Assembly (NCBI RefSeq): GCF_900455735.1
Contig: NZ_UAUI01000015.1
Location: forward strand, 37,102 to 101,101
From: Rhodococcus wratislaviensis
GTDB lineage: Bacteria; Actinomycetota; Actinomycetes; Mycobacteriales; Mycobacteriaceae
Direction of reading: 5' to 3'
DNA length: 64,000 nt
Below, one piece after another: positions 53,300 to 63,802 of this stretch. Numbering within the stretch: position 1 is the first letter of the stretch; each line of letters opens with the position of its first letter. Position numbers and translations under genes: made by a program. The notes beneath the pieces are model-generated. The model did no database searches. It saw only the letters and a list, made by a program, of their open reading frames with translations, and was not told the DNA's origin.

Positions 53300-55607
53300 T
53301 CGTGGGCGGATCGAACGCCCGGATCGGCGGCAGCTCGTCCTCGTAGCGTTCGATCTCGACGAGCACGTGCTGACCCGTGCAGCCGTGGGCGAGTGACGAC
53401 GTCCCCACGTCCGGGGTCAGCACGTTGGGGTTTCCGTGCACGCAGAGGGAATCCGGGTCGGTGGCGTCGAGCGGGTCGTACCAGGCTCCCGTCGACAGCT
53501 GGACCACACCGCGGCGGACGCCCTCGTCCACCACCACACCGGCGAGGCAGGCGCCGCGGTCGTTGAACACGCGGACGACGTCGCCGGCGGTGAGACCGCG
53601 GTCGGCGGCATCGTCCGGATGGATCCGCAGCGGTTCCCTGCCCCGGATCTTCGATTTCTGGCTGGTGCCGCCGTGGTCCAGTTGGCTGTGCAGGCGGGTG
53701 CGCGGCTGGTTGGCGATCAGATGCAGCGGGAACTGGCGTGCCCGCCTGCCTCCGAGCCATTCCTCGGGCTCGTACCAGCGTGGGTGTCCGGCGCAGTCGT
53801 CGTAGCCGAATCCGTCGATGTCGGCGGAGAAGATCTCGATCCGCCCACTCGGGGTGGCGAGCGGGAACTTCACCGGATCGGCACGGAAGTCGCCGAACAG
53901 GATCAGGTCGTCCTCGGTCCGCATCCGCACGTGACCCTGCATCCAGAAGTCGTCGAAACTCGGGGCGGTACCGCCGTCCGCGCGGACGAAGTCTCGCCAC
54001 TGCCCGTACAGGTGCTCGAGCCACTGCTCGGACGAGCGCCCCTCGGTGAACGTCTCCCCGACACCCAGTTTCCGGGCGACGGCGGCGAACGTGTCGTAGT
54101 CGTCCTGCGCGTCGGCGTACGGCCCGACGGCGGCGTGCATGGCGACGAGCAGGGGGTCGTTGCGGGTGCAGCTGAGATCGGCCCGCTCGAGGGACGTGGT
54201 GGACGGGACGACGATGTCCGCGTGCCGGGCCATCGGCGTCCAGTAGGGGTCGTGGACCACGATCGTGTCGGGACGGGCCAGCGCCCGGCGCAGACGGGGA
54301 ATGTCCTGATGGTGGTGGAAGGGGTTGCCGCCCGCCCAGTACAGCATCTTGATGTCCGGGTACGTCAGCCGCTGACCGTCGTAGTCGAACGGTGCGCCCG
54401 GGTTCAGGAGCATGTCCGAGATCGCGGCCACGGGGATGAAGTCGCGGACGGGGTTCAGCCCCTGGGGAAGCGTGGGCAGCGGGTACGGGACGGGGGCGAG
54501 CCCGGGCTCGTTCATGGAACCGTAGCCGTGGCCGAAACCCCCACCGGGAAGGCCGATCTGGCCCAGCATCGCAGCGAGGGTGACCCCCATCCACGGAGCC
54601 TGCTCGCCGTGCCGGACCCTCTGCAGCGACCAGGTGACGGTCACCATCGTCCTGCCCGACGCCATCCGCCGGGCCAGGGTGACCAGGTCCGCGGCGGCGA
54701 TACCGGAGATCTGCTCGGCCCATGCGGGTGATTTGGGTACGCCGTCGGATCGCCCGAGCAGATAGTCCTCGAAGCGGTCGTAGCCGACGCAGTGGCTGCC
54801 CAGGAATGCCGTGTCGTGCAGGTCTTCGGTCGCGAGGACGAACGCGAGTGCGAGCATGATCGCGACATCGGTTCCGGGCACCGGGGCGTGGCGCTCGGCG
54901 GCGCCGTGCACGTCGTCGTGCAGCGGACTGAACGACACGACGGAGCCGCCGCGGCGCCGGAGCGCGTCGAGCGCGTCGCGCGTCGGGTGGTCGCTGGTCC
55001 CGCCGTGATTGACGCCGGTGTTCTTGAGGGGGACGCCACCGAAGCACACCATGAGATCGGTGTGCTCGGCGATGATCTTCCAGGACGTCGAGCGGGCGAA
55101 CATCTTCCAGTGGGTGCCCACCACCCGGGGCATGACGACGCCCGTCGCGCCCAGCGAGTAGCTGTGCACCGACCGGGTGTAGCCACCGAGGGTGTTCAGG
55201 AACCGGTGGACCTGGCTCTGAGCGTGGTGGAACCGTCCCGCGCTGGCCCACCCGTACGAACCGCCGTAGATCGCACTGTTGCCGTGCGTGTCGACGACCC
55301 TGCGCAGTTCGTTCGCGAGCCGCTGGGTCAGCTCTTCCCAGTCGACCGACACGAATTCGTCGGACCCTCGGGAACTGCTGGGTCCCGGGCCGTTCTCGAG
55401 CCACCCGCGGCGCACCACCGGGCCGGTGATCCGCGCCTTGCTGCGGACCGACCCGGCGATGTTGCCCAGCACCGGTGACGGGTTCGCGTCACCGGTGTAC
55501 GGGTGGGCGGCGACGACGTCGCCGTCGGCGACCTCGGCCTCGAACATGCCCCAGTGCGACATGTGCTGGTAGCGGGGCGCGGTGCGAGCCCCGTCGGCGT
55601 CATTCAT
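53259..55607 (-). CDS. molybdopterin oxidoreductase, biotin sulfoxide/TMAO reductase (BisC) type
   Basis: A 782-residue molybdenum enzyme of the DMSO reductase family. There is no N-terminal [4Fe-4S] cysteine motif and no Tat signal, which is the cytoplasmic BisC type. The Mo-ligand serine region reads SVHSYSLGATGVVMPRVVG, and the pterin-binding segments include GIAAADLVTLARRMA and FPLHLIANQPRTRLHSQLDH. BisC reduces biotin sulfoxide and free methionine-S-sulfoxide. It converges on msrB with a 41-base overlap. It is not in the mycobacterial order that surrounds it, so it was probably inserted between msrB and hemQ. Confidence 0.9.
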   Translation of the reverse strand: MNDADGARTAPRYQHMSHWGMFEAEVADGDVVAAHPYTGDANPSPVLGNIAGSVRSKARITGPVVRRGWLENGPGPSSSRGSDEFVSVDWEELTQRLANELRRVVDTHGNSAIYGGSYGWASAGRFHHAQSQVHRFLNTLGGYTRSVHSYSLGATGVVMPRVVGTHWKMFARSTSWKIIAEHTDLMVCFGGVPLKNTGVNHGGTSDHPTRDALDALRRRGGSVVSFSPLHDDVHGAAERHAPVPGTDVAIMLALAFVLATEDLHDTAFLGSHCVGYDRFEDYLLGRSDGVPKSPAWAEQISGIAAADLVTLARRMASGRTMVTVTWSLQRVRHGEQAPWMGVTLAAMLGQIGLPGGGFGHGYGSMNEPGLAPVPYPLPTLPQGLNPVRDFIPVAAISDMLLNPGAPFDYDGQRLTYPDIKMLYWAGGNPFHHHQDIPRLRRALARPDTIVVHDPYWTPMARHADIVVPSTTSLERADLSCTRNDPLLVAMHAAVGPYADAQDDYDTFAAVARKLGVGETFTEGRSSEQWLEHLYGQWRDFVRADGGTAPSFDDFWMQGHVRMRTEDDLILFGDFRADPVKFPLATPSGRIEIFSADIDGFGYDDCAGHPRWYEPEEWLGGRRARQFPLHLIANQPRTRLHSQLDHGGTSQKSKIRGREPLRIHPDDAADRGLTAGDVVRVFNDRGACLAGVVVDEGVRRGVVQLSTGAWYDPLDATDPDSLCVHGNPNVLTPDVGTSSLAHGCTGQHVLVEIERYEDELPPIRAFDPPTIIRRSVPGSARSN

Positions 55608-55622
55608 CTGTGGTGCTTCAGA

Positions 55623-56318
55623 TCACGGCAGAGCGGTGATCAGCTTCTCCACATCCACCCGCGGGCCGGTGAAGAACGGCACCTCCTCGCGGACGTGCAG
55701 GCGGGCCTCGGTGGCGCGCAGGTCGCGCATGAGGTCGACGATGCGGTACAGCTCGGGCGCCTCGAACGCGAGAATCCACTCGTAGTCGCCGAGCGCGAAC
55801 GAGGGCACGGTGTTGGCGCGGACGTCCTTGTACGTGCGGGCCGCCATGCCGTGGTCGGCGAGCATCTTGCGCCGCTCGTCGTCGGGCAGCAGGTACCACT
55901 CGTAGGAGCGGACGAACGGGTACACGCAGATGTAGTTGCCCGGATCCTCACCGGCCAGGAACGCCGGAATGTGGCTCTTGTTGAACTCGGCGGGACGGTG
56001 GCACGCGACGTTGCTCCACACGGGCTTGCTCGCGCGGCCCAGTGCGGTGGTGCGGCGGAAGTCGGCGTAGGTGGCCTGGAGGGCTTCGATGCTCGCCGAG
56101 TGCGTCCAGATCATGAAGTCGGCGTCGGCACGCAGGCCGGCCACGTCGTAGAGCCCGCGCACCACGACACCCTTGTCGGCCTGACCTTCGAAGAAGATCC
56201 GCGCCTCCTTGATCACAGCTTCCCGGTCGTCCCCGAGTACACCGGGTTCCACCTGGAACACCGAGAACATGAGGTAGCGGATTTCAGAGTTCAATGCGTC
56301 GAAGTCGAGGCGTGCCAT
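55623..56318 (-). CDS. hemQ: coproheme decarboxylase HemQ (chlorite dismutase-like)
   Basis: A 231-residue chlorite dismutase-fold protein that converts coproheme to haem b using peroxide, the last step of the coproporphyrin route. Family segments are [30 protein letters not shown], the [20 protein letters not shown] haem region and VPFFTGPR. The ATG at 56318 opens the family N-terminus ([10 protein letters not shown]). It lies next to hemY and hemE on the same strand. Confidence 0.95.
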   Translation of the reverse strand: MARLDFDALNSEIRYLMFSVFQVEPGVLGDDREAVIKEARIFFEGQADKGVVVRGLYDVAGLRADADFMIWTHSASIEALQATYADFRRTTALGRASKPVWSNVACHRPAEFNKSHIPAFLAGEDPGNYICVYPFVRSYEWYLLPDDERRKMLADHGMAARTYKDVRANTVPSFALGDYEWILAFEAPELYRIVDLMRDLRATEARLHVREEVPFFTGPRVDVEKLITALP

Positions 56319-56322
56319 GGGT

Positions 56323-57684
56323 CTATCGTGCCACTCGCCCGGCGAGCCGTGCAGCCGCCGTCGTCGCAGCGGCCACACACGCGGGAACACCGACCCCGTG
56401 GAGCAGTGCCCCGGACACCTCGAGACCGTCCAGACCTGCGACTTCCTGCTCGATCACCGCCACCCGCTCGAGATGGCCGGGACCGTACTGCGGCAGGCCG
56501 CCGTGCCAGCGCTGGACATGCGCTGCGACGGGCTCCGCGGACACCCCGGTGACCGTCGCGAGGTCCCGCCGGGCCGCGGCGATCAGCTCGTCGTCGGGTG
56601 CGTCGACGACGGCGGCGTCGCCGAACCGTCCGAACGACGCCCGGACGAGAGTCACCTCCCGCTCGGCGAGGTGCGGCCACTTGCGGCTCGACAGGGTGAA
56701 CGCTTTCGCGCCGAGCGCGGCGTCGGTGGCGACGAGGATCCCGGAGTTCTGCGGGAGGTCCACCCGGATCGGCAGGGCCAGAGCGACGACCGCCGAGGAG
56801 GCCAGCGGGATGTCGGCGGCGGCCGCCGTCGCGCGGGGGGCGATGCCGGTGAGCAGGTCGGCGAGTTGGGGGGCGGGCACGGCGAGCACGACCCCGTCGA
56901 CGCGGCCCACCGGGTCGGCCGACCAGCCGTCGCCGTCCCGGCCCAGTGTCCGGATCCGTTCGTGCACGATTTCCGGCGACGCGGCCTCCGTCAGGGCGCG
57001 CAGCAGGACGCCGTAGCCGTCACGCAGCGCCCCGAACACCGGCCCGGGGGTCGGGGCGGGGAGGGCGTCCGCCACGGCCGCGGACAGGCTCGTGGCTCCG
57101 CGGTCGAGCGCCGCCGCGAGTGTGGGGAGCGCGGCGCGGACGCCGATGGTGTCCGCCAGACCCGAATAGACCCCTCCGAGAAGTGGATCCACCGACCGCT
57201 GGACCACCTGCGCGCCGAACCGGTCGCCGACCAGTGCACCGACGGCGATGTCCGCGCCCGGTGCCCAGTCGAGGGGCACCGTCCGCTCCCCCGCCACCCG
57301 CGCGAGTGTCCGGTCGTCGACGAGACCGCGCAGGCTGTTCCCGTCCGCGGGTATCCCCATGAGCGTGCCGGCCGGCAGGGGGTGCAGCGCGTCCTCGGAC
57401 CAGATGAGCGGCCGCAGTCCCGCCGGATACACCAGTTGGTCGGCGAGGCCGAGTTCACCGAGCAGGGCGGGCAGTTCCGGGCGCCGCGCGATGAAGGCTT
57501 CCGCCCCGACGTCGACGGGTTCCCCCGCCAGGTCCACCGTGCGCAGCTTGCCCCCGAGCCGCTCCGCGCCGTCGGCGAGAATGATCCGGGCCTCGGCGCC
57601 GAGCCGTTGCCGCAGCCGGTACGCGGCAACGAGCCCCGAGATACCGCCGCCGACGACGAGAACGTTCGGCGACGACCCGGTCAC
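56323..57684 (-). CDS. hemY: coproporphyrinogen III oxidase (HemY/CgoX type)
   Basis: A 453-residue FAD-dependent oxidase. The dinucleotide-binding loop [15 protein letters not shown] opens the protein, [13 protein letters not shown] and [11 protein letters not shown] follow, and the C-terminal FAD contact is [14 protein letters not shown]. In actinobacteria this soluble enzyme oxidises coproporphyrinogen III to coproporphyrin III, ahead of HemH and HemQ. The start overlaps the hemE stop (ATGA). Confidence 0.94.
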   Translation of the reverse strand: MTGSSPNVLVVGGGISGLVAAYRLRQRLGAEARIILADGAERLGGKLRTVDLAGEPVDVGAEAFIARRPELPALLGELGLADQLVYPAGLRPLIWSEDALHPLPAGTLMGIPADGNSLRGLVDDRTLARVAGERTVPLDWAPGADIAVGALVGDRFGAQVVQRSVDPLLGGVYSGLADTIGVRAALPTLAAALDRGATSLSAAVADALPAPTPGPVFGALRDGYGVLLRALTEAASPEIVHERIRTLGRDGDGWSADPVGRVDGVVLAVPAPQLADLLTGIAPRATAAAADIPLASSAVVALALPIRVDLPQNSGILVATDAALGAKAFTLSSRKWPHLAEREVTLVRASFGRFGDAAVVDAPDDELIAAARRDLATVTGVSAEPVAAHVQRWHGGLPQYGPGHLERVAVIEQEVAGLDGLEVSGALLHGVGVPACVAAATTAAARLAGRVAR

Positions 57685-58778
57685 AGTGAATGCACCAGCT
57701 CGACCAGCGCGGTCAGGGCGCCCGGGTCGGTGTCGGGCAGGACGCCGTGCCCGAGGTTGAAGATGTGTCCCGTGGCGCCGGCGGCGAGGGCGGCGTCGGC
57801 TTCCGCGGTGATCCGGCGGACCTGCTTCTCGACTGCCGCCGGTCCCGCGAACAGCACCGCGGGGTCGAGGTTGCCCTGGAGCGCCTTGCCCGGGCCGACC
57901 CGGCGCGCCGCCACGTCCAGGGGGATGCGCCAGTCGACGCCCACCACGTCGGCGCCCGCTTCGCCCATCGCGCCGAGCAGTTCACCGGTTCCGACGCCGA
58001 AGTGGATGCGCGGCACCTTCGCGTTCTCCACCTCGGCGAACACCCGCTCGGAGTGCGGCAGCACGAACTCCCGGTACTCGGCGAGGGACAGCGCCCCGGC
58101 CCAGGAGTCGAACAGCTGGATCGCGTCGACGCCGGCGCGCAGCTGGGTCTGCAGGAAGGTGATGGTCGTGTCGGCCAGGGAGCCGAGCAGCGCGTGCCAT
58201 GTCCGGGGGTCGGAGTGCATCAGCGCCTTCGTGCGCTCGTGGTTGCGGCTCGGACCGCCCTCGACCAGGTACGACGCGAGGGTGAACGGGGCTCCGGCGA
58301 AGCCGATCAGCGGCGTCGAGCCGAGTTCCGCGGTGAGCAGCTGCACGGCCTGGGCGACGGCGCCGACTTCCTCGGGCACGAGGCGGGGCAGGGCGGCGAC
58401 GTCGGCGATCGACCGGACCGGGTTCGCGACGACGGGACCGGTGCCTGCGACGATGTCGAGATCGATGCCGGCGGCCTTGAGCGGCACCACGATGTCGGAG
58501 AACAGGATCGCGGCGTCGACGCCGTGCCTGCGCACGGGCTGCATGGTGATCTCGCAGACGAGTGCCGGATCGAAGCACGACTCGAGCATGCCGATCCCCG
58601 ACCGGATCTTGCGGTACTCGGGAAGCGAGCGGCCCGCCTGCCGCATGAACCACACCGGGCGGCGGCCGGGGGTACGGCCTTCCGCGGCCGCCAGGAGGGG
58701 GGCGTCGGGGAGCACCCGCCTCGACGTGTACGTCGCCCGTTCGCTCATGCCTGCATTGGTGCTTTCCAACCCGCTCAT
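57681..58778 (-). CDS. hemE: uroporphyrinogen decarboxylase
   Basis: A 365-residue enzyme that removes four carboxyl groups from uroporphyrinogen III to give coproporphyrinogen III. The active-site [17 protein letters not shown] and [17 protein letters not shown] are present, and the length is normal. It is the first gene of hemE-hemY-hemQ. An internal ATG 10 codons downstream (MSERAT) is an alternative start. Confidence 0.96.
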   Translation of the reverse strand: MSGLESTNAGMSERATYTSRRVLPDAPLLAAAEGRTPGRRPVWFMRQAGRSLPEYRKIRSGIGMLESCFDPALVCEITMQPVRRHGVDAAILFSDIVVPLKAAGIDLDIVAGTGPVVANPVRSIADVAALPRLVPEEVGAVAQAVQLLTAELGSTPLIGFAGAPFTLASYLVEGGPSRNHERTKALMHSDPRTWHALLGSLADTTITFLQTQLRAGVDAIQLFDSWAGALSLAEYREFVLPHSERVFAEVENAKVPRIHFGVGTGELLGAMGEAGADVVGVDWRIPLDVAARRVGPGKALQGNLDPAVLFAGPAAVEKQVRRITAEADAALAAGATGHIFNLGHGVLPDTDPGALTALVELVHSL

Positions 58779-58909
58779 CGGTCCTCGCGCTCTCTGCCTG
58801 CTCGAATTTCGGCAGCTCTCATGCTGCCATGCCGGGACTCCGCCGCCGATCGGCCCTGCTCGGCGCGCCTCCGACGAGATGTGCAGGTCCGGGTCTAACG
58901 TCCCGAGCT

Positions 58910-59503
58910 GTGACGACTTCGGGATCGCCCGCCGAACCGGCCGAGTTCCGCGCCGCCGTCGAAGCGATGAATTCCGCGCAGGTTCGCGCGGACATCGAGC
59001 TGGGCCCCATCCGGCCCCCGCAACGGCTCGCGCCGTACAGCTACGCCGTCGGCGCAGAGGTCGTGCACGAGGACACCGGGGTCGTCGCCGAACAGAGCGA
59101 GGGTGACGCGTTCGGCAGATTGATCCTCCTGTTCGACCCCGAGGGCGACGAGGCGTGGAACGGCACGATGCGGCTGGTCGCCTACATTCAGGCCGATCTC
59201 GACGCCGCCGTGGCGTCCGACCCCCTTCTTCCCGAGGTGGCGTGGAGCTGGCTCGTCGACGCCCTCGAGTCGCGCCACGAACCCCTCAACGCGCTCGGCG
59301 GGACGGTGACCGCGACGACGTCGGTGCGTTACGGCGACATCGCCGGTCCCCCGCATGCGCATCAGCTGGAACTGCGCGCGTCGTGGACGGCGACGTCGGT
59401 CGAACTGGCCACGCACGTCGAGGCGTTCTGCGAGGTACTGGCGTACGCGGCCGGTCTGCCGCCCGCAGGGGTGTCGCAGTTGCGGACGCTCGGCGGCAAG
59501 TAG
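58910..59503 (+). CDS. DUF3000 family protein
   Basis: A 197-residue protein of unknown function, conserved beside hemE in actinobacteria (mycobacterial Rv2680 position). Recognisable segments are [37 protein letters not shown] and [14 protein letters not shown]. There is no membrane helix or catalytic motif. The GTG start at 58910 was preferred over a frame 81 bases longer, whose N-terminus is Arg/Pro-rich. Confidence 0.85.
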   Translation: MTTSGSPAEPAEFRAAVEAMNSAQVRADIELGPIRPPQRLAPYSYAVGAEVVHEDTGVVAEQSEGDAFGRLILLFDPEGDEAWNGTMRLVAYIQADLDAAVASDPLLPEVAWSWLVDALESRHEPLNALGGTVTATTSVRYGDIAGPPHAHQLELRASWTATSVELATHVEAFCEVLAYAAGLPPAGVSQLRTLGGK

Positions 59504-60754
59504 TCAGGCCGATTCGGTGCCCGCCGCGGGCACGTCGGTGGTGGCGCTGCGCGACCATTCCAGGAATCGCCCGACGGCCTGCGTGACGGAGATGCTGCGG
59601 ATCGAGGGGAACACGTCGAACGCGTGCTGCGCGCCCTTCAGTTCCGCGTAGACGACGGGGTTGTCGGACACCTGCCGGAGTTCGTCGACGAATATCCGCG
59701 CCTCGGCGACGGGGATCAGCGAATCGCTCGTGCCGTGGATCACGAAGAACGGCGGTGCGTCCGCCCGGAGGTGCGCGAGCGGCGACGCGGCCCGGTAGTC
59801 GTCGGGGAACTTGGCCTGCTTGCCGAGCACCATCGGCATCAACCCGGAGTGCACGCGCTGGAGGACGGCCTTGATTCCGGTGTCGCCGGCGATGTCGTAG
59901 ACGCCGTAGTACGGGACACACGCCTGGACCGACGTGTCGACGTCCTCGAACCCCGGCTGCAGGTGGCTGTCGTTCGCGGTGAGTCCCACCATGGCGGCGA
60001 GGTGGCCACCCGCCGAACCACCTGTGACGGCGATGAAGTCGGGGTTGCCGCCGTACTCCTCGACGTGCTCCCGGAGCCAGGCCAGGGCCTGCTTGATCGC
60101 GATCAGGTGTTCCGGCCACTTCGCCTTCGGTGACAGCGGGTAGTTGACCGCCGCACACACCCACCCCCGCGAGGCCATCTCGAGCATGAGCGGCAGACCT
60201 TGTTGATCCTTGTTCCCGATCACCCACCCCCCGCCGTGAATCTGCAGGAGCACCGGACTCTTCGACGGCAGATCCTGCCGGTGGTAGATGTCGAGGCGGG
60301 CCCGGCGCCCGCCCGGCCCGTACGCCAGGTTTCGGACCCGGGTGACCGCCTTGTTCCGCATCCAGAACGGGTTGAGGAGTTGCCGCCACACGGGTCGTCC
60401 GGGGTGTTCGATGGCCCTGTCGCGGTCGGTGTAGTTCTCGCCGAGCGTCTCGACGAGAGCGGATTCGGCTTCCGCTCCGGCGCCCCGGCCGGTGGCGATC
60501 ACGGCGGCGAGCCCGGCGGCGGACGCGGCGGCCAGCGCGAGGCCGACACGGTCACCTCGGGTGCGCGTTCCGTGACGCGCGGCGTGCTGGGCGGCGTCGG
60601 CCGCGGTCACGGCGAGGAGGTGCGGCGCGAGTTCGGTGGTGAGCCACCCCGAGAAGAAGGCGACCACCGATGTGGGCGCACCGGGCAGGGGACGCAGGGC
60701 GTTGGCGGCGAGTGCCGCGCCGACGGCCTGCCGGAGAACGAAACCTCGGGTCAT
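59504..60754 (-). CDS. alpha/beta-hydrolase, hormone-sensitive-lipase-like esterase
   Basis: A 416-residue esterase/lipase. The oxyanion motif is HGGGWVIGN, the nucleophile elbow is TGGSAGGHLAAM, the Asp lies in GTSDSLIPV and the His in GAQHAFDVF. About 130 N-terminal residues include two hydrophobic segments, so it is probably membrane-associated, like mycobacterial LipM/LipN relatives. A start 6 codons upstream (60772) would lie inside a KstR-like palindrome, so 60754 is preferred. It is divergent from the wax-ester synthase and probably co-regulated with it. Confidence 0.88.
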   Translation of the reverse strand: MTRGFVLRQAVGAALAANALRPLPGAPTSVVAFFSGWLTTELAPHLLAVTAADAAQHAARHGTRTRGDRVGLALAAASAAGLAAVIATGRGAGAEAESALVETLGENYTDRDRAIEHPGRPVWRQLLNPFWMRNKAVTRVRNLAYGPGGRRARLDIYHRQDLPSKSPVLLQIHGGGWVIGNKDQQGLPLMLEMASRGWVCAAVNYPLSPKAKWPEHLIAIKQALAWLREHVEEYGGNPDFIAVTGGSAGGHLAAMVGLTANDSHLQPGFEDVDTSVQACVPYYGVYDIAGDTGIKAVLQRVHSGLMPMVLGKQAKFPDDYRAASPLAHLRADAPPFFVIHGTSDSLIPVAEARIFVDELRQVSDNPVVYAELKGAQHAFDVFPSIRSISVTQAVGRFLEWSRSATTDVPAAGTESA

Positions 60755-60764
60755 ACCCCAACCG

Positions 60765-60778
60765 TAGAACATGTTCTA
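60765..60778. promoter_or_regulatory. KstR-like operator 1
   Basis: TAGAACATGTTCTA fits the KstR consensus TNNAACNNGTTNNA and is a full palindrome. It covers the promoter-proximal end of the esterase gene. A -10-like TAGAAC on the minus strand overlaps it, so binding would block that promoter. Confidence 0.7.
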
Positions 60779-60894
60779 ATCAATCGGTTGACCGGCGTGC
60801 CGGCGGGCGCCGGATCGAGAACGACACGGGACGGCATCTCGAAGGGTCGGACACTGCTCCGACCTCACAGTTCCGCGATTCGATGGACCAACTT

Positions 60895-60910
60895 CTAGAA
60901 CGTGTTCTAG
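60895..60910. promoter_or_regulatory. KstR-like operator 2
   Basis: CTAGAAC-GT-GTTCTAG contains TAGAACGTGTTCTA, which matches TNNAACNNGTTNNA. Its right edge overlaps the -10-like TAGTAT (60908-60913) of the wax-ester synthase gene, whose ATG is 7 bases past that box (leaderless-type spacing). Confidence 0.75.
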
Positions 60911-60919
60911 TATCGGACC

Positions 60920-62314
60920 ATGCAGCGACTCAGCGGTCTCGACGCGTCCTTCCTCTACCTCGAAACGTCGACGCAACTCCTCCACGTCTGCGGAGTCATC
61001 GTTCTCGACGTGTCGACGGTTCCGGGTGGCTACACGTTCGCCCAGCTCAAGGCGGAGCTCGGCGCGCGCACCGAAGCGATTCCCTCGTTCCGGCGCAAGC
61101 TGCAGGACTCGAAGTTCAACCTCGACCACCCCGTGTGGGTCGAGGACACCGACTTCGACATCGACCGGCACTGCCATCGCGTCGCACTCCCCGCCCCCGG
61201 CGGCCGCGACGAACTGGCCGAGCTGTGCGGCGACATCGCGGGCATTCCCCTCGACCGCGCCCGGCCGCTGTGGGAGATGTGGGTGATCGAAGGCCTCGAG
61301 GACGGTTCCGTCGCCGTGATGTCGAAGATGCACCACGCCGGGGTCGACGGCATCACCGGCGCCAACATGATGGCGCAGCTGTGCGGCCTGGAAGCGGACG
61401 CACCACGACCCGGCCCCGACGACTCCGCCGAGAGCGCGGGGCAGGCGAGCACACTCGACATCGCCGTGGGCGGGCTGCTCGCGGTCGCGTCCCGGCCGGC
61501 GAAACTGCTGAGAATCGTCCCGCAGAGCCTGACTCTGCTCCCCCGCTGGATCGGCCGGGCCCGGCGCGGCGAGGCGATGCCCGCACCGTTCACCGCGCCG
61601 CGCACGTCCCTGAACGGCACGTTGACCAGTCACCGCAACCTCGCGTTCACCCAGCTCGACCTCGACAAGGTCAAGACCGTCAAGGACGCGTTCGACGTCA
61701 AGGTCAACGATGTGGTGCTCGCGCTGTGCTCGGGCGCACTGCGGAAATACCTGCAGAACCGCCGGGAGCTGCCCGACAAGTCGCTGGTCGCCATCGTCCC
61801 GGTCTCGGTCCACGGAAAGTCGGACCGGCCGGGCACCAACCAGGTGTCCGGCATGTTCACCCAACTCGGCACCCAGATCGAGGACCCGGCCGAACGCCTG
61901 CTCGCGATCGGCGAGCACAACTCGACGTCGAAGGAACACAACGAGACCCTCGGCGCGAGCCTGCTGCAGGACTGGTCCCAGTTCGCCGGCCAGGCCGTGT
62001 TCGGCACCGCCATGCGCCTCTACTCGACCCTCGGCCTGGCGGAACGGCATCCGGTGGTCCACAACCTGGTGATCTCCAACGTGCCCGGACCGTCCGTCCC
62101 GCTGTATTTCCTGGGCGCTCTGATCAAGGCGATGTATCCGCTGGGCCCGATCTTCCACGGCGCCGGGCTCAACGTGACGGTGATGTCGCTGAACGGTCAG
62201 CTCGACGTCGGCCTGATGAGCTGCCCGGAACTCGCACCCCACCTCTGGGACCTCGTCGACGCGTTTCCCGCAGCGTTGGACGAGCTCGTCGAGGCAGCGG
62301 AGAACCGGTCGTGA
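60920..62314 (+). CDS. wax ester synthase/diacylglycerol acyltransferase (WS/DGAT)
   Basis: A 464-residue acyltransferase that makes wax esters or triacylglycerols from acyl-CoA. The N-terminal LSGLDASFLYLET and the catalytic HHxxxDG (KMHHAGVDGITGANMM) are intact. The C-terminal NLVISNVPGPSVPLYFLGA is the second family signature. Rhodococci carry many such copies for storage lipid. The start is close to a -10 box and a KstR-like palindrome, implying control by sterol or fatty-acid catabolism. Confidence 0.95.
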   Translation: MQRLSGLDASFLYLETSTQLLHVCGVIVLDVSTVPGGYTFAQLKAELGARTEAIPSFRRKLQDSKFNLDHPVWVEDTDFDIDRHCHRVALPAPGGRDELAELCGDIAGIPLDRARPLWEMWVIEGLEDGSVAVMSKMHHAGVDGITGANMMAQLCGLEADAPRPGPDDSAESAGQASTLDIAVGGLLAVASRPAKLLRIVPQSLTLLPRWIGRARRGEAMPAPFTAPRTSLNGTLTSHRNLAFTQLDLDKVKTVKDAFDVKVNDVVLALCSGALRKYLQNRRELPDKSLVAIVPVSVHGKSDRPGTNQVSGMFTQLGTQIEDPAERLLAIGEHNSTSKEHNETLGASLLQDWSQFAGQAVFGTAMRLYSTLGLAERHPVVHNLVISNVPGPSVPLYFLGALIKAMYPLGPIFHGAGLNVTVMSLNGQLDVGLMSCPELAPHLWDLVDAFPAALDELVEAAENRS

Positions 62315-62363
62315 ACCCGCCGGTGCGCTGCGGGAATCCCGAAGCGACGTAGAGTCAGCTGTC

Positions 62364-63653
62364 ATGTCCGAAGTCACCGACGACGCCTCGTCACCCGTCC
62401 CCGCCGAAGAGCCCGGCCGGCAGATCGTTCCCCTGCTCGCACCCCGGGACGGCGTGCCCGATGTCGTGACCACGGCGGAGGGCGTCGCGAAGGCCGCGGC
62501 CGCGCTGAGTGAGGGCACCGGGCCGCTGGCTGTCGACGCCGAGCGGGCGTCCGGCTTCCGCTATTCGGCGCGGGCGTATCTCGTGCAGCTGCGCCGGGAG
62601 GGTGCGGGAACGGTGCTCCTCGACCCGATCCCCGCCGCCGCCGATCTCGCCCCGCTGGCGGAGGTGATCAACCCGCTGGAGTGGATCCTGCACTCCGCCG
62701 ACCAGGATCTGCCGGGGCTCGCGGAGATCGGCCTGGCGCCGGCGACACTGTTCGACACCGAACTCGCGGGGCGCCTCGCCGGGTTCGAACGGGTCGGTCT
62801 CGCCGCGATCGTCGAGCGGACGCTGGGTCTCGAACTCCGGAAGGGCCACGGCGCCGCCGACTGGTCGAAGCGGCCGCTGCCCGACTCCTGGCTGAACTAT
62901 GCGGCCCTCGACGTCGAGGTTCTCGTCGAGTTGCGGAACGTGATGGCCGCGGAACTCGACGAGCAGGGCAAGAGTGATTGGGCCGCACAGGAATTCGAGC
63001 ACATCCGGCTCGCGGGGCCACCGAAACCCAAGGCCGACCGCTGGCGGCGGACGTCGCACATCACGTCACTGAAGACGCAACGGCAACTGGCCGGCGCACG
63101 CTCCCTGTGGCAGGCCCGCGAGGACCTCGCCCGCAAACGCGACGTCTCCCCCAGCCGGGTCCTTCCGGATTCGGCGATCATCGACGCCGCGACGAAGGAC
63201 CCCCGCAGCATCGAGGCACTCCGGGCGCTGCCCGTGTTCGGCGGTCCCCGCCAGCGGCGGCACTCCCGGATCTGGCTGCAGGCGCTCGAGGACGCCCGGG
63301 CACTGCCGGACTCCGAACTTCCTCCGAAGACCCCGCCGTTCACGGGACCGCCGCCCGCGAGCCGGTGGGCGCGGCACGACCCCGACGCCGCCGAGCGGCT
63401 GACGGCGGCCCGCGCCGCACTGGCCGCCCTCGGCGCGGACGTGTCGGTGCCGGTGGAGAACCTGGTGACCCCGGAACTCGTCCGCAGGTTGTGCTGGGAC
63501 TGGACGACGCCCGCGGACGGCGAGGTCGAGGCGGCAATCGACCGGGTGCTCGATGCGGGTGGAGCGCGCCCCTGGCAGCGGATGCTGACCGTGCCCGTGC
63601 TGGCGAGCGCATTGCTCTCCGCCGCCGAGCGGAAGGGTTCCGGCGGCGACTGA
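62364..63653 (+). CDS. ribonuclease D-like 3'-5' exonuclease with HRDC domain
   Basis: A 429-residue DEDD-type nuclease. The exonuclease motifs are LAVDAERASGFRYSARAYLV (DxE), HSADQDLPGL, and LNYAALDVEVLVEL for the last Asp. An HRDC domain follows (LWQAREDLARKRDVSPSRVL). It is related to RNase D, which trims tRNA and other stable RNA ends. Mycobacterial Rv2681 occupies the same place. It starts 49 bases after the wax-ester synthase. Confidence 0.92.
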   Translation: MSEVTDDASSPVPAEEPGRQIVPLLAPRDGVPDVVTTAEGVAKAAAALSEGTGPLAVDAERASGFRYSARAYLVQLRREGAGTVLLDPIPAAADLAPLAEVINPLEWILHSADQDLPGLAEIGLAPATLFDTELAGRLAGFERVGLAAIVERTLGLELRKGHGAADWSKRPLPDSWLNYAALDVEVLVELRNVMAAELDEQGKSDWAAQEFEHIRLAGPPKPKADRWRRTSHITSLKTQRQLAGARSLWQAREDLARKRDVSPSRVLPDSAIIDAATKDPRSIEALRALPVFGGPRQRRHSRIWLQALEDARALPDSELPPKTPPFTGPPPASRWARHDPDAAERLTAARAALAALGADVSVPVENLVTPELVRRLCWDWTTPADGEVEAAIDRVLDAGGARPWQRMLTVPVLASALLSAAERKGSGGD

Positions 63654-63709
63654 TCGACTGCACCGACACGCGGGGTGAGCGCGTGAATTCCCGATGAGGT
63701 ACCCGTTAA

Positions 63710-63725
63710 GTTACCCGCGAGTAAC
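63710..63725. promoter_or_regulatory. inverted repeat upstream of thiolase gene, candidate operator
   Basis: GTTAC-CCGCGA-GTAAC lies 78 bases before the thiolase start, next to a possible -10 TACGCT (63734-63739). This is TetR/GntR-like operator geometry. The regulator was not identified. Confidence 0.45.
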
Positions 63726-63802
63726 GGTAGGGGTACGCTGGTCTGGAGGCCGGACGCCTGGCCGTGATCCGGAACCAAACTGCTCCATCAGGAGGAATTC
63801 GC

